Assembly: GCA_963806455.1 (NCBI GenBank)
Contig: CAWDXZ010000006.1
Location: forward strand, 496,001-560,000
Length of the DNA stretch: 64,000 nt
Direction of reading: 5' to 3'
Source of the DNA: Bog-756 sp963806455
GTDB lineage: Bacteria > Actinomycetota > Acidimicrobiia > Acidimicrobiales > RAAP-2
This document shows positions 41,374 to 49,562 of the stretch, piece after piece. How positions within the stretch are numbered: the stretch's first letter is position 1; every line of letters begins with the position of its first letter. A program made the translations under genes and the position numbers. The notes under the pieces are model-generated. The model was not told the DNA's origin, made no database searches, and saw nothing but the letters and a program-made list of their open reading frames with translations.

Positions 41374-42090
41374 TCAGAGCCCGAAGAACCACAGGCCCGT
41401 CCGGTGCGCGCCCTCCCTCAGGGTCTCCCCCCGCAGGGCCCGCCGGAGGGCGCGGCGCTGGGACTCGACCGTCAACAGCAGGGCCCCACCCGACAGCACC
41501 AGGCCCGTCCCGATGAGGAACAGGGGCTGGAGGTCGAACCCGGTGAAGGGCAACTGGGCCGCCGAGCCGGACGGGGTGCCGTTCGCCGCCGGCGAACCGG
41601 TGGAGGCGACGGAGGCGTCGGGGCCCGAGGTGAACGGCAGCGCCGTCTGGGTCCCCGCCGGCACCGGACCCGCCGGCACCGGGCCCGGAGGGGACGTGCA
41701 GGTGTCGATGGTCCGGCGGATACCGGCCCGGTAGGTCCAGGGCGCCGGCCCGATCAGCGCATCGGCCTGGATCACGCCGCAGAACACCGGGAAGGGGATC
41801 GTCAGCGTCCCGGAGCTGCCGGTCACCGCGGCCACGGTCGGGCGTCCGGCCACCCGTGGCTCCCCCACGTACAGCATCCAGGTGCAGCCGGCGTCAGCGG
41901 GTGGACAGGCTGGTGCCGGTATGGTCAGCTGTATCTGGTGGAGGGACTGGTCGATCCTCAGGACCGGATTATGCGGGGAATGGCCATGCCCCGGAGCGCT
42001 CCAAGCGGAGCCGGCGGTCGCCAGTCCTGCCCCGAGCGCGATGGCGAGGGCAGCCGCCCCCGCCGCCAACCTGTACCTGCGTCTCTGCAT
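41374..42090 (-). CDS. Secreted surface protein with LPFTG sorting-type C-terminus
   Basis: 238 residues. N-terminal signal peptide (basic MQRRRYR, hydrophobic core, probable cleavage after SAWSA near 32). The mature domain is about 100 residues with four cysteines (62, 69, 104, 131) and beta-strand pattern; a Pro/Ala/Gly/Ser linker follows; then LPFTG at 180-184, a membrane helix (188-208) and an unusually long basic tail of 30 residues. The layout is that of sortase-anchored surface proteins, with Phe in the variable position. A second LPFTS at 151-155 lacks the helix. No sortase gene is in the window. Divergent from the GT2-methyltransferase gene. Confidence 0.78.
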   Translation of the reverse strand: MQRRRYRLAAGAAALAIALGAGLATAGSAWSAPGHGHSPHNPVLRIDQSLHQIQLTIPAPACPPADAGCTWMLYVGEPRVAGRPTVAAVTGSSGTLTIPFPVFCGVIQADALIGPAPWTYRAGIRRTIDTCTSPPGPVPAGPVPAGTQTALPFTSGPDASVASTGSPAANGTPSGSAAQLPFTGFDLQPLFLIGTGLVLSGGALLLTVESQRRALRRALRGETLREGAHRTGLWFFGL

Positions 42091-42166
42091 TGTGCCCTCG
42101 TGACCGCATATAACCGTCCCACGTCAACGGTAAACCATGGGGCAGCAAAGCCGCCAACATTAAGTA

Positions 42167-42176
42167 TTGAATTCAA
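42167..42176. promoter_or_regulatory. Palindrome TTGAATTCAA in divergent intergenic region
   Basis: A perfect 10-bp palindrome sits in an AT-rich patch between the divergent surface-protein gene (start 42090) and GT2-methyltransferase gene (start 42339). The AT-rich patch could be a promoter and the palindrome an operator; this is a weak suggestion. Confidence 0.25.
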
Positions 42177-42338
42177 GGTGCGACCGGATAGATCATCAAT
42201 TGTGACGAGACCATTCTCCGACCCGGGGCGTCCCCATTCCCGACTCGAGGGAGGCGGCGGGAGCGGCGATCCAAATCGATGGGGATCGCGCCTACGCTTG
42301 GGACGGGCCGGAGGCAGAGCACGGGGGGTAGGACCGCA

Positions 42339-43766
42339 GTGAGCGTCACGAAGAAGCGGATCGGGGTCCTGGTCGTCGCCTACAACGCGGCGTCGACCCT
42401 GGCCAAGGTGTTGGACCGGATCCCGAGTGGGATACGGTCGGACATCGAGGAGGTGATCGTCAGCGACGACCACAGCCAGGACTCGACCTATCTGGTGGGA
42501 TTGGGGTACCAGCAGGTGTCCGACCTGCCCATCACGCTCATCCGCCAACCGGAGAACCTGGGCTACGGCGGGAACCAGAAAGCCGGCTACGACATGGCCA
42601 TCGAGCACGGGCTCGACGTGGTGGTCATGCTCCACGGCGACGGCCAGTACGCGCCCGAGTCCCTCCCCGACATCGTGGCGCCCCTCCTGGCCGGCGAAGC
42701 CGACGCCGTATTCGGCTCGCGGATCATGATCAAAGGCGCCGCCCGCAAGGGCGGTATGCCGCTCTACAAATATGCGGGAAATCGGATCCTCTCGCGCTTC
42801 GAGAATGCTGCGTTGGGGACAAATCTCTCGGAGTTCCACTCGGGCTATCGGGCCTATTCCGTGGACGCGCTGAAGCAGATCCCGTTCCATCAGAACTCCA
42901 ACGGGTTCAATTTCGACACCCAGATCATCATCCAGCTGCACGATGCCGGCATGCGGATCACCGAGGTTCCCATCCCCACCTACTACGGCGACGAGATCTG
43001 CTACGTCGACGGCATGGGCTATGCCGCCGATGTCACCAAGGACGTCATCGCCTACCGCCTGCAGAAGGCCGGGTTCGGAGACGGCAGCCGCATCGCGCTG
43101 AACGAGGAGTACGAGCTCAAGCCCAGCGAGGACAGCTCGCACGGCCGCATCTCCACCCTGCTCAGCTCGCGGCCACCCAGCAAGATCCTCGACCTCGGGT
43201 GCTCGGGCGGCCTTTTGGCCGAGCGGCTCCGGCAGATGGGCCATCACGTGACCGGGGTGGACGTCAACGAGATCGAGGGGGTCGCCGAGCGCACCAACGC
43301 CTTCTTCAAGGCCGACCTCAACGACGGCATCCCCCCCGAGGTGGGCACCGGCTTCGACCTGGTGCTGGCGGCCGACGTCCTGGAGCACCTGAGGAAGCCG
43401 GCCGTCCTGATACGCCAGATACGCGAGGTGCTGTCCCCGGACGGGTCCGCCATCGTCTGTGTCCCGAACATCGCCCACTGGTACCCACGCTTCCGGTCGA
43501 CCATGGGAATGTTCGACTACGACCAGCGCGGCATCCTCGACTCCACCCACCTCCGGTTCTTCACCCGGCGCAGCATCACCAAGCTGGTCGAGCGCAACGG
43601 CTTCACCATCCGCCGTCTGGAGCCGGTCGGGCTGCCCCTCGACGCCCTCGGCCTCGAGGGGGCCCGGGGCCACTGGCTCCGCCTGTTGGACCACCTGTCG
43701 CTCAGCCTCTGGCCCACCATGTTCGGCTACCAGTTCATCATCGAGGCGGTGCCGACGAGCGACTGA
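42339..43766 (+). CDS. Bifunctional GT2 glycosyltransferase - SAM methyltransferase fusion
   Basis: 475 residues. Residues 1-245 are a GT2 of the DPM/GtrB-like type: IGVLVVAYNAASTL, VIVSDDHSQDST, MLHGDGQYAPE (metal site), FGSRIMIKGAARKGG and FHSGYRAYSVDAL. Residues 275-470 are a class I methyltransferase: ILDLGCSGGLLAERL, TGVDVNEIE, LAADVLEHL, CVPNIAHWYPRF and LDSTHLRFFT. GTG 42339 is chosen because TAGGA lies 6 bases upstream. The two halves may act one after the other on the same acceptor. The methyltransferase half resembles that of the WbsX fusion at 36648 in its last motif. Confidence 0.87.
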   Translation: MSVTKKRIGVLVVAYNAASTLAKVLDRIPSGIRSDIEEVIVSDDHSQDSTYLVGLGYQQVSDLPITLIRQPENLGYGGNQKAGYDMAIEHGLDVVVMLHGDGQYAPESLPDIVAPLLAGEADAVFGSRIMIKGAARKGGMPLYKYAGNRILSRFENAALGTNLSEFHSGYRAYSVDALKQIPFHQNSNGFNFDTQIIIQLHDAGMRITEVPIPTYYGDEICYVDGMGYAADVTKDVIAYRLQKAGFGDGSRIALNEEYELKPSEDSSHGRISTLLSSRPPSKILDLGCSGGLLAERLRQMGHHVTGVDVNEIEGVAERTNAFFKADLNDGIPPEVGTGFDLVLAADVLEHLRKPAVLIRQIREVLSPDGSAIVCVPNIAHWYPRFRSTMGMFDYDQRGILDSTHLRFFTRRSITKLVERNGFTIRRLEPVGLPLDALGLEGARGHWLRLLDHLSLSLWPTMFGYQFIIEAVPTSD

Positions 43767-43781
43767 GGCCCCGGAACCGGC

Positions 43782-44405
43782 TCAAGCCCCGGTTCGGGCG
43801 CCAGGGGCCGGCCGGCGCACCCCCTCCAGGGCGGCCAGCACCTGGTCCACCGCCTCGGCCACCGAGGTCTCGGCTTCGATGACCAGATCGGGTGCCTCGG
43901 GGACCTCGTAGGGGTCGTCCACGCCGGTGAACGAGCCGATGTGGCCGGCCGACGCCTGGGCGTAGAGGCCCTTGGGGTCCCGGGTGGCACAGTCGTCGGC
44001 CGATGCCGCCAGGTAGACCTCGAGGAACGGCAGCCCCTGACCCTCGTGGAGCTGGCGCGCCTCGAGGCGCGATCGCCGGTACGGACCGATGACCGCCACC
44101 AGCGCCACCAGCCCGGCGTCGGCGAACAGGCGCGCCACCTCGGCCACCCGCCGGCAGTTCTCCTCCCGGGCCTCCCGGCTGAAGCCGAGGTCGCGGTTGA
44201 GCCCGGTCCGGAGGTTGTCGCCGTCGAGGCGGTAGGCGCCACGGCCATCGTGGACGAGCCGCTGCTCCACGGCGGCGGCCAGGGTGGACTTCCCCGAGCC
44301 CGACAGACCGGTGAACCACACCGTCGCCCCGCCGGAGCCGAACAGCCGGGCCCGGTCCTCCCGGGTCACGTCCCCGGCGTGCCAGGTGATGTTGGACGAG
44401 GACAC
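43782..44405 (-). CDS. cysC: Adenylyl-sulfate (APS) kinase
   Basis: 207 residues from GTG 44405, 11 bases after the cysN stop. P-loop GLSGSGKST at 33-41, RLDGDNLRTGLNRDLGFS, ENCRRVAEVARLFADAG and KGLYAQASAGHIGSFTG are characteristic of APS kinase. It phosphorylates APS to PAPS, the sulfate donor for sulfotransferases; four such enzymes are encoded in this window. It is separate from CysN here, not fused as in some actinobacterial CysNC proteins. The longer open frame reaching to 45086 overlaps cysN in a wrong frame and is not the gene start. Confidence 0.93.
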   Translation of the reverse strand: MSSSNITWHAGDVTREDRARLFGSGGATVWFTGLSGSGKSTLAAAVEQRLVHDGRGAYRLDGDNLRTGLNRDLGFSREAREENCRRVAEVARLFADAGLVALVAVIGPYRRSRLEARQLHEGQGLPFLEVYLAASADDCATRDPKGLYAQASAGHIGSFTGVDDPYEVPEAPDLVIEAETSVAEAVDQVLAALEGVRRPAPGARTGA

Positions 44406-44416
44406 CGGCCTCCCCG

Positions 44417-45667
44417 TCAATCGGGGCCGAGCAGCATGCCGGCCCCGACGGTGACGTTGGTGTCCTCCGCCGCCAGGATGAACGAGCCGGTCTGCCGGTT
44501 CCGCCGGTAGCTGTCGTAGAAGAGGGGCTGGGTCACCCGCAGCGAGACGCGACCCACGTCGTTGAGACCGAGGGTCGACGCCTCCTCGTCGCGGTGGAGC
44601 GTGTTCACGTCCAGCTGGTAGTGGATGTCGCGCACCACCGCCCGCACCCACCGCGTGGTGTGCTTGAGCGCCAGGAAGTCGCCCGGGTGCAGCGGTCGCT
44701 CGGTCATCCAGCACACCATGGCGTCGAGGTCCTGGCCGGCGACCGGCCGGTTGTGGGGACGACAGATCATGTCCCCCCGCGAGATGTCGATGTCGTCGCT
44801 CAGTCGCATGGTCACCGACATCGGGGCGAACGCCTCGGCCATCGGCCCGTCGAAGGTGTCGATGCCGGCCACGGTGGTGGTCAGCCCGGACGGCAGGACC
44901 ATGACCTCGTCCCCCGGCCTGAACACGCCCCCGGCCACCCGGCCGGCATAGCCGCGGTAGTCGGGCTGACTGGTGGCCTGGGGTCGGATCACCCACTGCA
45001 CCGGCAGCCTCGGGTCGATCAGGTTCCGGTCGGAGGAGATGTAGATCTGCTCGAGGTGGTGGAGCAGGGAGGCCCCCTCGTACCACGGCATGGCCGCCGA
45101 CCGCTGGACCACGTTGTCACCCTGCAGCGCCGAGATGGGGATGAAGGCCAGGTCGGCGACCTCCAGGCGGCTGGCGAAGGCGGTGAACTCCTCGCGGATG
45201 GAGTCGAACACGGTCTGGTCGTAGTCGACCAGGTCCATCTTGTTCACGCAGACCAGCAGGTGGGGGACGCGCAGCAACGATGCCAGGAACGCATGCCGCT
45301 TGGTCTGTTCGACGATCCCCTTCCGGGCATCGACCAGCACCAAGGTCAGATCCGCCGTCGAGTTCCCGGTGACCATGTTCCGGGTGTACTGGATGTGCCC
45401 CGGAGTGTCGGCGATGATGAACTTCCGGGCCGGGGTGGCGAAGTAGCGGTAGGCGACGTCGATGGTGATGCCCTGCTCACGCTCGGCCCGCAGCCCGTCG
45501 GTGAGCAGAGCGAGGTCGGTGTACTCGTCGCCCCGGCGGGTGCTCACCCGCTCGACGGCCTCCAACTGGTCCTCGAAGATGGCCTTCGAGTCGTAGAGGA
45601 GCCGCCCGATCAGGGTGCTCTTCCCGTCGTCCACCGACCCGGCCGTGGCGAAGCGCAGGAGCTCCAT
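44417..45667 (-). CDS. cysN: Sulfate adenylyltransferase subunit 1 (GTPase)
   Basis: 416 residues, an EF-Tu-like GTPase: GSVDDGKST P-loop at 10-18, the switch-region DTPGH, NKMDLVDYD for guanine recognition, then two beta-barrel domains. GTP hydrolysis drives formation of APS by the CysD subunit. The start codon shares one base with the cysD stop (TGATG), a tight coupling expected for a stoichiometric complex. Length fits the GTPase portion alone. Confidence 0.95.
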   Translation of the reverse strand: MELLRFATAGSVDDGKSTLIGRLLYDSKAIFEDQLEAVERVSTRRGDEYTDLALLTDGLRAEREQGITIDVAYRYFATPARKFIIADTPGHIQYTRNMVTGNSTADLTLVLVDARKGIVEQTKRHAFLASLLRVPHLLVCVNKMDLVDYDQTVFDSIREEFTAFASRLEVADLAFIPISALQGDNVVQRSAAMPWYEGASLLHHLEQIYISSDRNLIDPRLPVQWVIRPQATSQPDYRGYAGRVAGGVFRPGDEVMVLPSGLTTTVAGIDTFDGPMAEAFAPMSVTMRLSDDIDISRGDMICRPHNRPVAGQDLDAMVCWMTERPLHPGDFLALKHTTRWVRAVVRDIHYQLDVNTLHRDEEASTLGLNDVGRVSLRVTQPLFYDSYRRNRQTGSFILAAEDTNVTVGAGMLLGPD

Positions 45668-46596
45668 CAGAAGTAGCCTTCCCGCTTGCGGTCCTCCATG
45701 GCCGCCTCGCTCACCCGGTCGTCGGCGCGGGTCGCCCCCCGCTCGGTGAGCCGGGAGGCGGCCACCTCGAGGATGATGTCGTCAACGGTCACCGCGGTGG
45801 ATTCGACCGCCCCCGTACAGGTCATGTCTCCGACGGTCCGGTAGCGGACCGAGGTCTCGAGGCGCTCCTCCTCGGCCCGCACGGTGACGTAGGGGCCGAC
45901 CGACAGGAGCATCCCGTCCCGCCGGAACACCTGGCGCCGGTGGGCGTAGTAGATCGAGGGCAGCTCCAGACCCTCGTCCCCGACGTACTGCCAGACGTCG
46001 AGCTCGGTCCAGTCGGACAGCGGGAACACCCGGATGTGCTCGCCCGCCCGATGGCGGCCGTTGTAGAGCGACCACAGCTCCGGACGCTGGTTCTTCGGGT
46101 CCCACTGTCCGAAGTCGTCGCGGAAGGAGTAGACCCGCTCCTTGGCCCGGGCCTTCTCCTCGTCCCGTCGGGCGCCGCCGAACACGGCGTCGAACCGGTG
46201 CTCGGTGATGGCATCGAGCAGGGTGCGGGTCTGGAGCCGGTTGCGGGACGGGTCGGGGCCCACCTCCTCGGCCACCCGTCCGGCGTCGATCGACGCCTGC
46301 ACCGACGCCACCAGCAGCATCGCGTCCAGCTCGGCCACGGTCCGGTCCCGGAAGTCGAGCACCTCGGGGAAGTTGTGACCGGTGTCCACGTGCATGACCG
46401 GGAAGGGAATACGGCCAGGCCAGAAGGCCTTTTGCGCCAGGCGGAGCATGACCACCGAGTCCTTGCCGCCCGAGAAGAGCAGCACCGGGCGCTCGAACTC
46501 GGCCGCCACCTCCCGGATGATGTGGATCGACTGGGCCTCGATGGCGCGCAGATGGGACAGCTGGTACTGCCCCGTGATCCCCACCCCCCGGCCCAT
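45667..46596 (-). CDS. cysD: Sulfate adenylyltransferase subunit 2
   Basis: 309 residues, close to the usual 300. PP-loop LLFSGGKDSVVML (SGGKDS at 42-47), HVDTGHNFPEVLDFRD, AVFGGARRDEEKARAKER and the C-terminal RKREGYF ending are hallmarks of CysD. It catalyses ATP plus sulfate to APS with CysN. ATG 46596 gives the standard N-terminus; an open frame extends upstream to 46806 but overlaps the divergent GNAT gene and has no homology. First gene of the cysDNC operon. Confidence 0.95.
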   Translation of the reverse strand: MGRGVGITGQYQLSHLRAIEAQSIHIIREVAAEFERPVLLFSGGKDSVVMLRLAQKAFWPGRIPFPVMHVDTGHNFPEVLDFRDRTVAELDAMLLVASVQASIDAGRVAEEVGPDPSRNRLQTRTLLDAITEHRFDAVFGGARRDEEKARAKERVYSFRDDFGQWDPKNQRPELWSLYNGRHRAGEHIRVFPLSDWTELDVWQYVGDEGLELPSIYYAHRRQVFRRDGMLLSVGPYVTVRAEEERLETSVRYRTVGDMTCTGAVESTAVTVDDIILEVAASRLTERGATRADDRVSEAAMEDRKREGYF

Positions 46597-46721
46597 TTCC
46601 ACAGCCCCCCAACCTATCGCATCGCCTGCACTTTCAGAAATAGTCGTAGACTCGTTTTCGCCAAATGAGGCGGCCGCAGACCGCTGACCGGGCCGAACCC
46701 GCTGGACCGGAGGAGAGGGAG

Positions 46722-47459
46722 ATGGGGCCCAACGGGCGAGAGCGCCGAGTGTCGCCGGCGGGCCGGCCGGAGGGCCGGCCTCGATATGGCACAGCGGCTG
46801 CCACATCTTCCCCGCCCGGTCCCGGCCCGTCGCCGGCCGGCCGGGTGTTCATCGTGGGCCGGGCGGCGGCCGGGGGCGCCTCGGCGGCGGCGGCCCTGCA
46901 CGCCGGTCAGATCGAGGACGGGTTCCTGTCCCGGCTGGGCCCCCGCTTCCTCGGCCGCCTCTACCGCCGAATCGACCTCGCCCCTGGATCGTTCCTGCTG
47001 ACGGGGGAGGAATCCGGCCGGGTCAGGGGGTTCATCGCCGGCACCGAGGACCTCGGGGCGCTGTACCGGAGCTTCCTGTGGCACGACGGCCTGCCGGCCG
47101 CCTGGGCCGCCGCCCCGTGGCTGTTCCGGGAGTGGCGCCGCGCCCTCGAGACCCTGCGGCAGGGAGCCGTGGCCGACCAGGGCCCGGACCGTGACTTCGA
47201 GTTGCTGGCCGTGGCCGTCGACCCGGCGTCCCGGGGCGGCGGCCTGGGGGGCCGGCTGGTGGGCGGATTCCTCGACGAGGTGGTGGCGCGGGGCGGTGAC
47301 GCCGCCCGTGTGGTCGTGGGTGCCGACAACCGGGCCGCCATCGGGCTGTACGCCCGCTGGGGGTTCGAGGTGGCCGACCGGTTCGAGCTGCACGCCGGCA
47401 CCGAGTCCCTGCTCATGCGGTGGAGCCGCGGCCGCGGTCGACCCGATGGCGTCCGATGA
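46722..47459 (+). CDS. GNAT family N-acetyltransferase
   Basis: 245 residues from ATG 46722, with GGAGGAGAGGGAG directly upstream (ATG 46665 also opens the frame). A Pro/Gly/Arg-rich N-terminus of about 40 residues is followed by a GNAT fold: ELLAVAVDPASRGGGLGGRL (acetyl-CoA motif A) and VVVGADNRAAIGLYARWGFEVADRF (motif B). Coupled by an ATGA overlap to the WecA-like gene and then, by GTGA, to a DegT aminotransferase, so it may N-acylate the amino sugar made by that enzyme. Divergent from cysD. Confidence 0.85.
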   Translation: MGPNGRERRVSPAGRPEGRPRYGTAAATSSPPGPGPSPAGRVFIVGRAAAGGASAAAALHAGQIEDGFLSRLGPRFLGRLYRRIDLAPGSFLLTGEESGRVRGFIAGTEDLGALYRSFLWHDGLPAAWAAAPWLFREWRRALETLRQGAVADQGPDRDFELLAVAVDPASRGGGLGGRLVGGFLDEVVARGGDAARVVVGADNRAAIGLYARWGFEVADRFELHAGTESLLMRWSRGRGRPDGVR

Positions 47460-48418
47460 GCCTGCCGGTCATCGCCGTCGTGTCCCTGCTGGTGGCGGTG
47501 GTCTGCACTCCCCTGGCCATCCGCCTGGCCCGGAGGACCGGGACGATGGACCGCCCGGGCGACCTCAAGTCGCAGGCGGCGCCCGTGCCCTACCTCGGGG
47601 GCCTGGCCGTCTTCGCCGGGACGGCCGTCGGGGTGGCCGTCGCCCGGCCTTCGCTGCTCGTCCCGCTGGCCGGAGGGCTGGTGCTCGGTGTCGTCGACGA
47701 CCGCATCGACCTTCCTCCCCTGGTCCGGCTGGCATCCCAGGTGGCCATCGGGATCGCCGTGGTGGCGACCTGCCCGGTGCGGTTCCCCGGCCCCGCCGCC
47801 GCCGTGCTCATCGTGGTCGTCACCATCGTGCTGGTCAACGGGGTGAACCTGCTGGACGGCCTCGACCTGCTGGCCGGAGGGGTGGCGGCCGTGGCCGCCT
47901 TCGCCTTCTGCCTCCTCCAACCGGGGACGGGACGGCAGGTGGCGCTGGCCCTGGGGGCGGCCCTGGTGGGCTTCCTCCTGTTCAACCGGCCGCCGGCCCG
48001 GATCTACCTGGGCGACGGGGGCGCCTATCTGGTGGGCACCGCCCTCACCGTCCTGGTGGCCGAGGCGTGGGGCCCCGGCATCGCCCCGGCGGTGGGCGCG
48101 GCATCCCTGGCCCTGGTGGCCGTCCCGGCGGCCGAGGTGGCCTGGGCCGTGGTGCGCCGGGGGCGTGGGCGACACTCCCTGCTCGCCGGTGACCGGGGCC
48201 ACCCCTACGACCGACTGGTGGAGAGGGGTTGGCCGCCGATCCGGGCCAGCCTGGCCTACGCCGGCGGGGCCGCCGTCCTGGCTGCGCCGGCCGTGGTGTC
48301 CGCTCGCCACCATGCCCTGGGGGCGGCCGTCGTCGTCGACATCGCCGCCGGGGCCGTGCTCCTCCTGGCCGCCGGGGCCACCGGGGCCCTGGCACCGGAC
48401 AGTGGGGCACGGCCGTGA
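47456..48418 (+). CDS. WecA/MraY-type polyprenyl-phosphate sugar-1-phosphate transferase
   Basis: 320 residues with about ten helices. Hallmarks of the family: GVVDDR with the Asp pair at 81-82, the NGVNLLDGLDLLAGG loop at 128-142, YLGDGGAYLVG (Asp at 187), and a final loop GHPYDRLVERGW in place of the usual HxHHR-type motif. It transfers a sugar-1-phosphate from UDP-sugar to undecaprenyl phosphate, starting a lipid-linked glycan. ATG 47456 overlaps the GNAT stop (ATGA). It is the only such initiating enzyme seen in the window. Confidence 0.88.
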   Translation: MSLPVIAVVSLLVAVVCTPLAIRLARRTGTMDRPGDLKSQAAPVPYLGGLAVFAGTAVGVAVARPSLLVPLAGGLVLGVVDDRIDLPPLVRLASQVAIGIAVVATCPVRFPGPAAAVLIVVVTIVLVNGVNLLDGLDLLAGGVAAVAAFAFCLLQPGTGRQVALALGAALVGFLLFNRPPARIYLGDGGAYLVGTALTVLVAEAWGPGIAPAVGAASLALVAVPAAEVAWAVVRRGRGRHSLLAGDRGHPYDRLVERGWPPIRASLAYAGGAAVLAAPAVVSARHHALGAAVVVDIAAGAVLLLAAGATGALAPDSGARP

Positions 48419-49485
48419 CCCGGATCTACCTGTCACCGCCCGAGGTGGGTGCCGAGGAGCGCCGCATGCTGCTCGACGCGTTCGACTCCAACTGGATCGC
48501 TCCCGTCGGTCCGGACGTGGACGCTTTCGAGCGGGAGATGGCCGACCGCATCGGCGTCGGGCACGCCGTGGCTCTCGCCAGTGGGACGGCCGCACTCCAT
48601 CTCGCCCTGTTGCTGGCCGGGGTGGGGCCGGGCGACGACGTGCTCGTTCCCTCGTTCACCTTCGTCGCCTCGGCCAACGCCGTCCTCTACCTCGGGGCGA
48701 GGCCGGTGTTCGTCGACTGCTCGCCCTCCACCTGGAACATGGACCCCGACCTGGTCGCCGAGGAACTGTCCGGGCGGGCGCGCCGCGGGCGGTTGCCGAA
48801 AGCGGTGGTGACGGTGGACCTGTACGGCCAGTCGGCCGACTACGACCGGCTGGAGTCCCTCTGTGACTCCTACGAACTGGCCCTGGTGGAGGACGCCGCC
48901 GAGGCCCTCGGCGCCACCTATCGCGGACGCCCGACGGGATCGTTCGGCTGTGCGGGCGTCCTCTCCTTCAACGGCAACAAGATCATCACCACCAGCGGCG
49001 GCGGGATGTTGGTCACCCGTTCGACGGAGCTGGCCGCCCGGGCCCGCTACCTCGCCACCCAAGCCCGCGATCCCACTCCCCACTACGAACACACCGCCGT
49101 GGGCTTCAATTACCGGCTGAGCAATCTGCTGGCCGCCCTGGGCCGGGCACAGCTCCGCGGGCTCGACGGCCACGTCGCCCGGCGGCGTCGCATCAACGAG
49201 CGCTACCGGCGCGCCCTGGCCGGCCTGCCGGGGATCGACTTCATGCCGGTGGCCGACTACGGGACCCCCAACTACTGGCTCACCTGCATCACGGTCGACG
49301 CCGATCAATTCGGCACGGACCGAGAGGCGATCCGGTTGGCCCTCGAGGAGCTCGACATCGAGTCCCGTCCGACGTGGAAGCCCCTGCATCTCCAACCGGT
49401 CTTCGCCGGCGCACCGGTGGTGGGGGGGCGGCATCGGGGCGGATCTTCGACCGTGGCCTCTGCCTCCCCAGCGGATCCGGCCTGA
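48415..49485 (+). CDS. DegT/DnrJ/EryC1 family sugar aminotransferase, C-terminus frameshifted
   Basis: PLP-dependent aminotransferase making amino-sugar nucleotides. ASGTAALHLAL, VPSFTFVASANAV, Asp160 in VEDAAEALG (pyridine contact) and Lys189 in SFNGNKIITTSGGGM (Schiff base) are in place. Start GTG 48415 overlaps the WecA-like stop (GTGA). After APVVGG the frame departs from the family and stops at 49485. One base more in the G7 run at 49422-49428 would instead give RIFDRGLCLPSGSGLS and a normal end at 49538. This is a sequencing error or a real late frameshift that would alter the last 30 residues. Confidence 0.88.
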   Translation: MTRIYLSPPEVGAEERRMLLDAFDSNWIAPVGPDVDAFEREMADRIGVGHAVALASGTAALHLALLLAGVGPGDDVLVPSFTFVASANAVLYLGARPVFVDCSPSTWNMDPDLVAEELSGRARRGRLPKAVVTVDLYGQSADYDRLESLCDSYELALVEDAAEALGATYRGRPTGSFGCAGVLSFNGNKIITTSGGGMLVTRSTELAARARYLATQARDPTPHYEHTAVGFNYRLSNLLAALGRAQLRGLDGHVARRRRINERYRRALAGLPGIDFMPVADYGTPNYWLTCITVDADQFGTDREAIRLALEELDIESRPTWKPLHLQPVFAGAPVVGGRHRGGSSTVASASPADPA

Positions 49486-49562
49486 GCGCCTCCGATCAGG
49501 ACCGCGTCACCGAGGCCATCGACCGGATGGCCGGGTAGGCGACAGCCTGATCGGCCCGAGGG

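Noticed and set aside
43782..45086. CysN-CysC as one fused protein
   Set aside because: The long frame upstream of cysC is out of frame with cysN; cysN ends with its own TGA at 44417-44419 and cysC starts separately at 44405.
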